From M55B174 sp964618065 (GTDB taxonomy: Bacteria; Patescibacteriota; Minisyncoccia; CAIUEV01; JAHKAQ01): a stretch of DNA of 15,448 nt. Below are positions 13,574 to 15,448 of the stretch, in pieces. Made by a program: the position numbers and the translations under genes. The DNA lies in assembly GCA_964618065.1 (NCBI GenBank), contig CAZTZK010000013.1, positions 1 to 15,448 of the forward strand, in the 5' to 3' direction. Each line of letters begins with the position of its first letter. The stretch's first letter is position 1. The notes under the pieces were generated by a model. That model had not been told where the DNA came from, made no database searches, and saw only the letters and a program-made list of their open reading frames with translations.

Positions 13574-14302
13574 TTAAAAGACTTTGTGTATTTTTATTCC
13601 TTTCTTTCCCATTGTAATAAAAGTAGAGGGGATGTCTGTCCAACAACCACTATTATAGTATTCTATTCCTCTTTTTTTCATTTCCATTGCTTGATGAGTA
13701 TGACCGCAAAAAACATATTTAGCTCCTCTGAGTTTTCCATATAAAATGGCTGACTTGGCTACTTTTAATGAAAGCCTTAGCCAACCTTTGCTTTTCCTTT
13801 TAATAAAACGAGAGAGATGTTGATTGCCAGTATCAATTTTTTGAATGAGAAGATAAAGAATAGTAGAAAGATAGCTTAAAACTATATTGTTTGATAAGAA
13901 TCTATCAAATTGGTGGCCATGAATAGCTAAACATTTTTTTCCTTTGTATTTCCAAATATAAGTTTTGAAAACTTCAATGCCTACTAGATTAGACATAACT
14001 TTGAAAAGTCCAACATCATGATTACCTTCTATCCAAACAATCTCAACGTCTTGAGAAATTTTTTTTAAATAAGATAACAAATTCCAATGTTCTTCGGTTA
14101 ATTTTTTAAAATTAAGATGTTCAAAAATATCTCCTAATAAGATTAGTTTTTTAAAAGAATAGCTTTGCAAAAGTTCTTGTAATTTGCTAGCTCTGCTAAC
14201 CCGGCTTCCTAAATGAATATCTGATACGATCATAACCTCAGTATGCTTTTTTTTAAGAAAAGTTTTAGATTTATTTTTAAATTTGTTGTTATGATTTTCC
14301 AT
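13574..14302 (-). CDS. Calcineurin-like metallophosphoesterase, LpxH/UDP-diacylglucosamine hydrolase-like
   Basis: 242 aa with the full metallophosphoesterase motif set: SDIHLG (Asp28, His30), GD (Gly57-Asp58), GNHD (Asn94-His95), HGHQFD (His128) and GHTHQ (His201, His203). These hold the two-metal centre. The order and spacing, with an insert of about 70 residues between HGH and GHTH, fit the UDP-2,3-diacylglucosamine hydrolase-like group. LpxH cleaves the pyrophosphate of UDP-diacylglucosamine in lipid A synthesis, but no other lpx gene is visible, and CPR-type cells are generally thought to lack lipid A. The true substrate is therefore open. The first 20 residues are Lys/Asn-rich; a start at Met24 (MIVSDIHLG) would trim them. 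AGG just before the ATG at 14302 gives only weak support to the longer form. It has no close neighbour on its strand. Confidence 0.9.
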   Translation of the reverse strand: MENHNNKFKNKSKTFLKKKHTEVMIVSDIHLGSRVSRASKLQELLQSYSFKKLILLGDIFEHLNFKKLTEEHWNLLSYLKKISQDVEIVWIEGNHDVGLFKVMSNLVGIEVFKTYIWKYKGKKCLAIHGHQFDRFLSNNIVLSYLSTILYLLIQKIDTGNQHLSRFIKRKSKGWLRLSLKVAKSAILYGKLRGAKYVFCGHTHQAMEMKKRGIEYYNSGCWTDIPSTFITMGKKGIKIHKVF

Positions 14303-14341
14303 CCTATTCTATTATTTTTTGTTGTAATATCTCTCTTTTTT

Positions 14342-14363
14342 ATATTGGTCTTGTCGCCAATAT
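14342..14363. promoter_or_regulatory. 7-bp inverted repeat upstream of the phosphoesterase gene
   Basis: ATATTGG (14342-14348), an 8-base spacer TCTTGTCG, then CCAATAT (14357-14363), starting 40 bases upstream of the phosphoesterase ATG on the - strand. The position would fit an operator or a leader hairpin. It is short and AT-rich apart from the GG/CC core. I see no other feature between 14303 and 14502. Confidence 0.25.
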
Positions 14364-14502
14364 TTAGTAATAATAAGTGCCGACTTTTGGAAGCATTATT
14401 TAAAATAGATTAAAAATTTAAGCTCTATCTAAAGAATGCCTATTTTATATGAAACGACAATTCACACAACGACTTGATTCTTCTTTTTAGAAAAATTTTT
14501 TG

Positions 14503-14577
14503 CGGAGTCGACGGGACTTGAACCCGCAACCTTCTGCGTGACAGGCAGATGCTCTAACCAAGTTGAGCTACAACTCC
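14503..14577 (-). tRNA. tRNA-Asp (anticodon GTC)
   Basis: A 75-base cloverleaf on the - strand. Acceptor GGAGTTG/CGACTCC (with a G-T wobble), D arm GCTC-AACTTGGTTA-GAGC, anticodon arm TCTGC-CTGTCAC-GCAGA, variable AGGTT, T arm GCGGG-TTCAAGT-CCCGT. Anticodon GTC reads GAC/GAT. The discriminator is G, as expected for Asp. CCA is not encoded (GCA follows the acceptor stem). A degraded copy of its core lies 235 bases away on the same strand. Confidence 0.97.
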
Positions 14578-14698
14578 TAATGTTTCTTAATCTTTAACAC
14601 TTACGCCATTTTTAAATAATTGCTGACAACTTCTAACCTACAATAAAAAACAAAAGATTTCAAATGATTAGTGAAAACTTTTGCTAGAGTAGTTTAAT

Positions 14699-14835
14699 GA
14701 GTCTGGAGAATTAACTGTTGGGGCCTATCCAGCGTTTTAATATCTACAGAATAAATACGCTAAAAACCCAGCAGATTTTGAGGTAAATCCGCAATTTTCT
14801 GCGGAGCAGGTAGATGTTTCCAGTCTCTACCCTGC
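14699..14835 (+). other. Structured element: several nested or adjacent stem-loops, possible ncRNA or leader
   Basis: Pairings visible by eye: CTGTTGGG (14715-14722) with CCCAGCAG (14767-14774), one G-T; inside it AGCGTTTTA (14731-14739) with TAAATACGCT (14752-14761), one bulge; TCCGCA (14788-14793) with TGCGGA (14800-14805); GCAGGTAGA (14806-14814) with TCTACCCTGC (14826-14835), one bulged C. An alternative closing stem, GAG-T-CTGGA (14699-14707) with TCCAG-T-CTC (14819-14827), is incompatible with the last hairpin. There is no protein-coding frame of note here. The strand is assumed from the + strand gene at 15050; it could equally be - strand. It matches no RNA family that I recognise (not RNase P, tmRNA or SRP by their conserved cores). 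The rest of 14578-14698 shows nothing beyond a weak TACAAT at 14639. Confidence 0.4.
14786..14816 (-). pseudogene. Degraded copy of the tRNA-Asp core
   Basis: Aligned without gaps to 14521-14551 of tRNA-Asp, 24 of 31 bases are identical, covering the anticodon arm, variable loop and start of the T arm. The anticodon loop has changed from CTGTCAC to CTGCTCC. The T stem no longer pairs, and the acceptor and D arms cannot be completed, so it is not a working tRNA. It probably arose by partial duplication. Confidence 0.5.
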
Positions 14836-14852
14836 AAGATTACTTGTTTGTT

Positions 14853-14872
14853 ATCCCCGCGAAAGCGGGGAT
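14853..14872. repeat. REP-like GC-rich perfect palindrome with GAAA loop
   Basis: ATCCCCGC-GAAA-GCGGGGAT: an 8-bp perfect stem closed by a GNRA-type tetraloop, very GC-rich inside AT-rich DNA. It resembles the dispersed CCCGCGAAAGCGGG intergenic repeats of many bacteria. A frame read through it (PRKRGWY, from ATG 14848) is the usual artefact of such repeats. A run of Ts starts about 9 bases after the stem, too far for a standard terminator. Only one copy lies in this window. Confidence 0.7.
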
Positions 14873-15049
14873 GGTATAGGATTTTTTTTATTCTTGCTCT
14901 AGCTTTGCTTTTTCTTTATAATAAAATAAAATGTTTTAGATTTTTTAGTAGAACTAATGCCAAGATTTTTTATCTTTTAGGATTTTTTTTGACAGTATTG
15001 CAAAAAGCCAGAAATAAAAAATACAAACTAAATTTTAAAAAGAATTATT

Positions 15050-15448
15050 GTGGAAGAAAAAGATAGAAATTATATTAGTCTTTTACTTTTAGTTGTTGTT
15101 TCTTTTCTAATTATTTTTACTTGTTCTTTTTCTTTTGTTGAAGCGAAAACAGGTAAGTTTTTTTCTATTTCGGGAGGACAAAAAGAAATTTTTTTAGAAT
15201 CGGGGACATCCTTAGTAGATTCTAATTCTGGTTTGTCAGTTGTCTCAATTGCTGATGTAGAAATTAGTAAAGTAAGTATCTTATCTCAAGAAGGTAACAA
15301 ATTCCAAGTTGCTTTTAAAATTAAAAATAATAGTGATCAACTGCAACCCAATATTAGATATAAAGTTTATCTTACCCTAGGAAATCTTATTTCAGAGTTT
15401 CCTGAATTAGATGAGAGAGGTCAAACAATTTATTCAGAGGAAATAAAC
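15050..15448 (+). CDS. Secreted or surface protein, N-terminal part, 3' end outside window
   Basis: An open frame runs off the window end: 133 codons from GTG at 15050. An in-frame TAA at 15029 closes the frame upstream, and no ATG follows before the conserved-looking part, so GTG is the best start. Residues 1-32 form a signal peptide: EEKDRN, a hydrophobic core of about 16 residues (ISLLLLVVVSFLIIF), then SFVEA with likely cleavage before KTG. The mature part is beta-rich and polar (ISGGQKEIFLESGTSL, VSIADVEISKVSILS, FQVAFKIKNNSDQLQPNIRY), with a second segment like a CARDB/Ig-type extracellular domain. No enzymatic motif is visible. It is probably exported and cell-surface. It sits after the structured 14699-14872 region, which could be part of its leader. 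Confidence 0.75.
   Translation, partial: MEEKDRNYISLLLLVVVSFLIIFTCSFSFVEAKTGKFFSISGGQKEIFLESGTSLVDSNSGLSVVSIADVEISKVSILSQEGNKFQVAFKIKNNSDQLQPNIRYKVYLTLGNLISEFPELDERGQTIYSEEIN

Noticed and set aside
14848..15066. 72-codon open frame starting MLSPRKRGWYR
   Set aside because: Its start is the translation of the CCCCGCGAAAGCGGGG palindrome, a well-known source of false ORFs. The rest is T-rich low-complexity sequence overlapping the start of the better-supported gene at 15050.

Overview
The window is AT-rich (visually about one third G+C), tightly packed, and reads with the standard code: TGA closes the third glycosyltransferase gene and TAA/TAG close the others. The mix is DUF4012 plus glycosyltransferases, MurJ, LepA, a small RRM protein, a lone slipin, a DivIC/FtsB-like protein beside a bacterial PH-domain protein, and tRNA genes without an encoded CCA. 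This resembles a Patescibacteria/CPR (Parcubacteria-like) chromosome. That placement is inference from gene content and composition, not from a marker phylogeny.

Region 1 (1-10618, + strand) is a long co-directional block, mostly for the cell surface. It holds the 3' part of a WbaZ-like GT4 glycosyltransferase, a two-TM Wzz-like chain-length/tether protein, two related GT4 glycosyltransferases, a 1159-residue DUF4012 membrane protein with an unusually long charged N-terminal region, the lipid II flippase MurJ, and the translation GTPase LepA. Together the first six suggest assembly and export of a cell-surface polysaccharide next to peptidoglycan precursor flipping.

Region 2 (10619-12159, + strand) has a 215-base leader/intergenic stretch with hairpins, an RRM RNA-binding protein closed by the clearest Rho-independent terminator in the window, a promoter, a slipin/stomatin (SPFH) protein, and tRNA-Thr(CGT).

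Region 3 (12160-14302, - strand) has a three-gene cluster: a 31-aa single-TM peptide, a PH-domain membrane protein and a DivIC/FtsB-like protein. The last two overlap by 47 bases. Upstream lies a very AT-rich gap, then an LpxH-like metallophosphoesterase.

Region 4 (14303-15448) holds tRNA-Asp(GTC) on the - strand and a gene-poor stretch of about 470 bases. That stretch contains several stem-loops, a 31-base degraded copy of the tRNA-Asp core and a perfect GC-rich palindrome with a GAAA loop. The window ends in the 5' part of a secreted protein gene. The structured stretch 14699-14872 is the least explained part of the window. I see no CRISPR array, transposase, phage gene or defence system.
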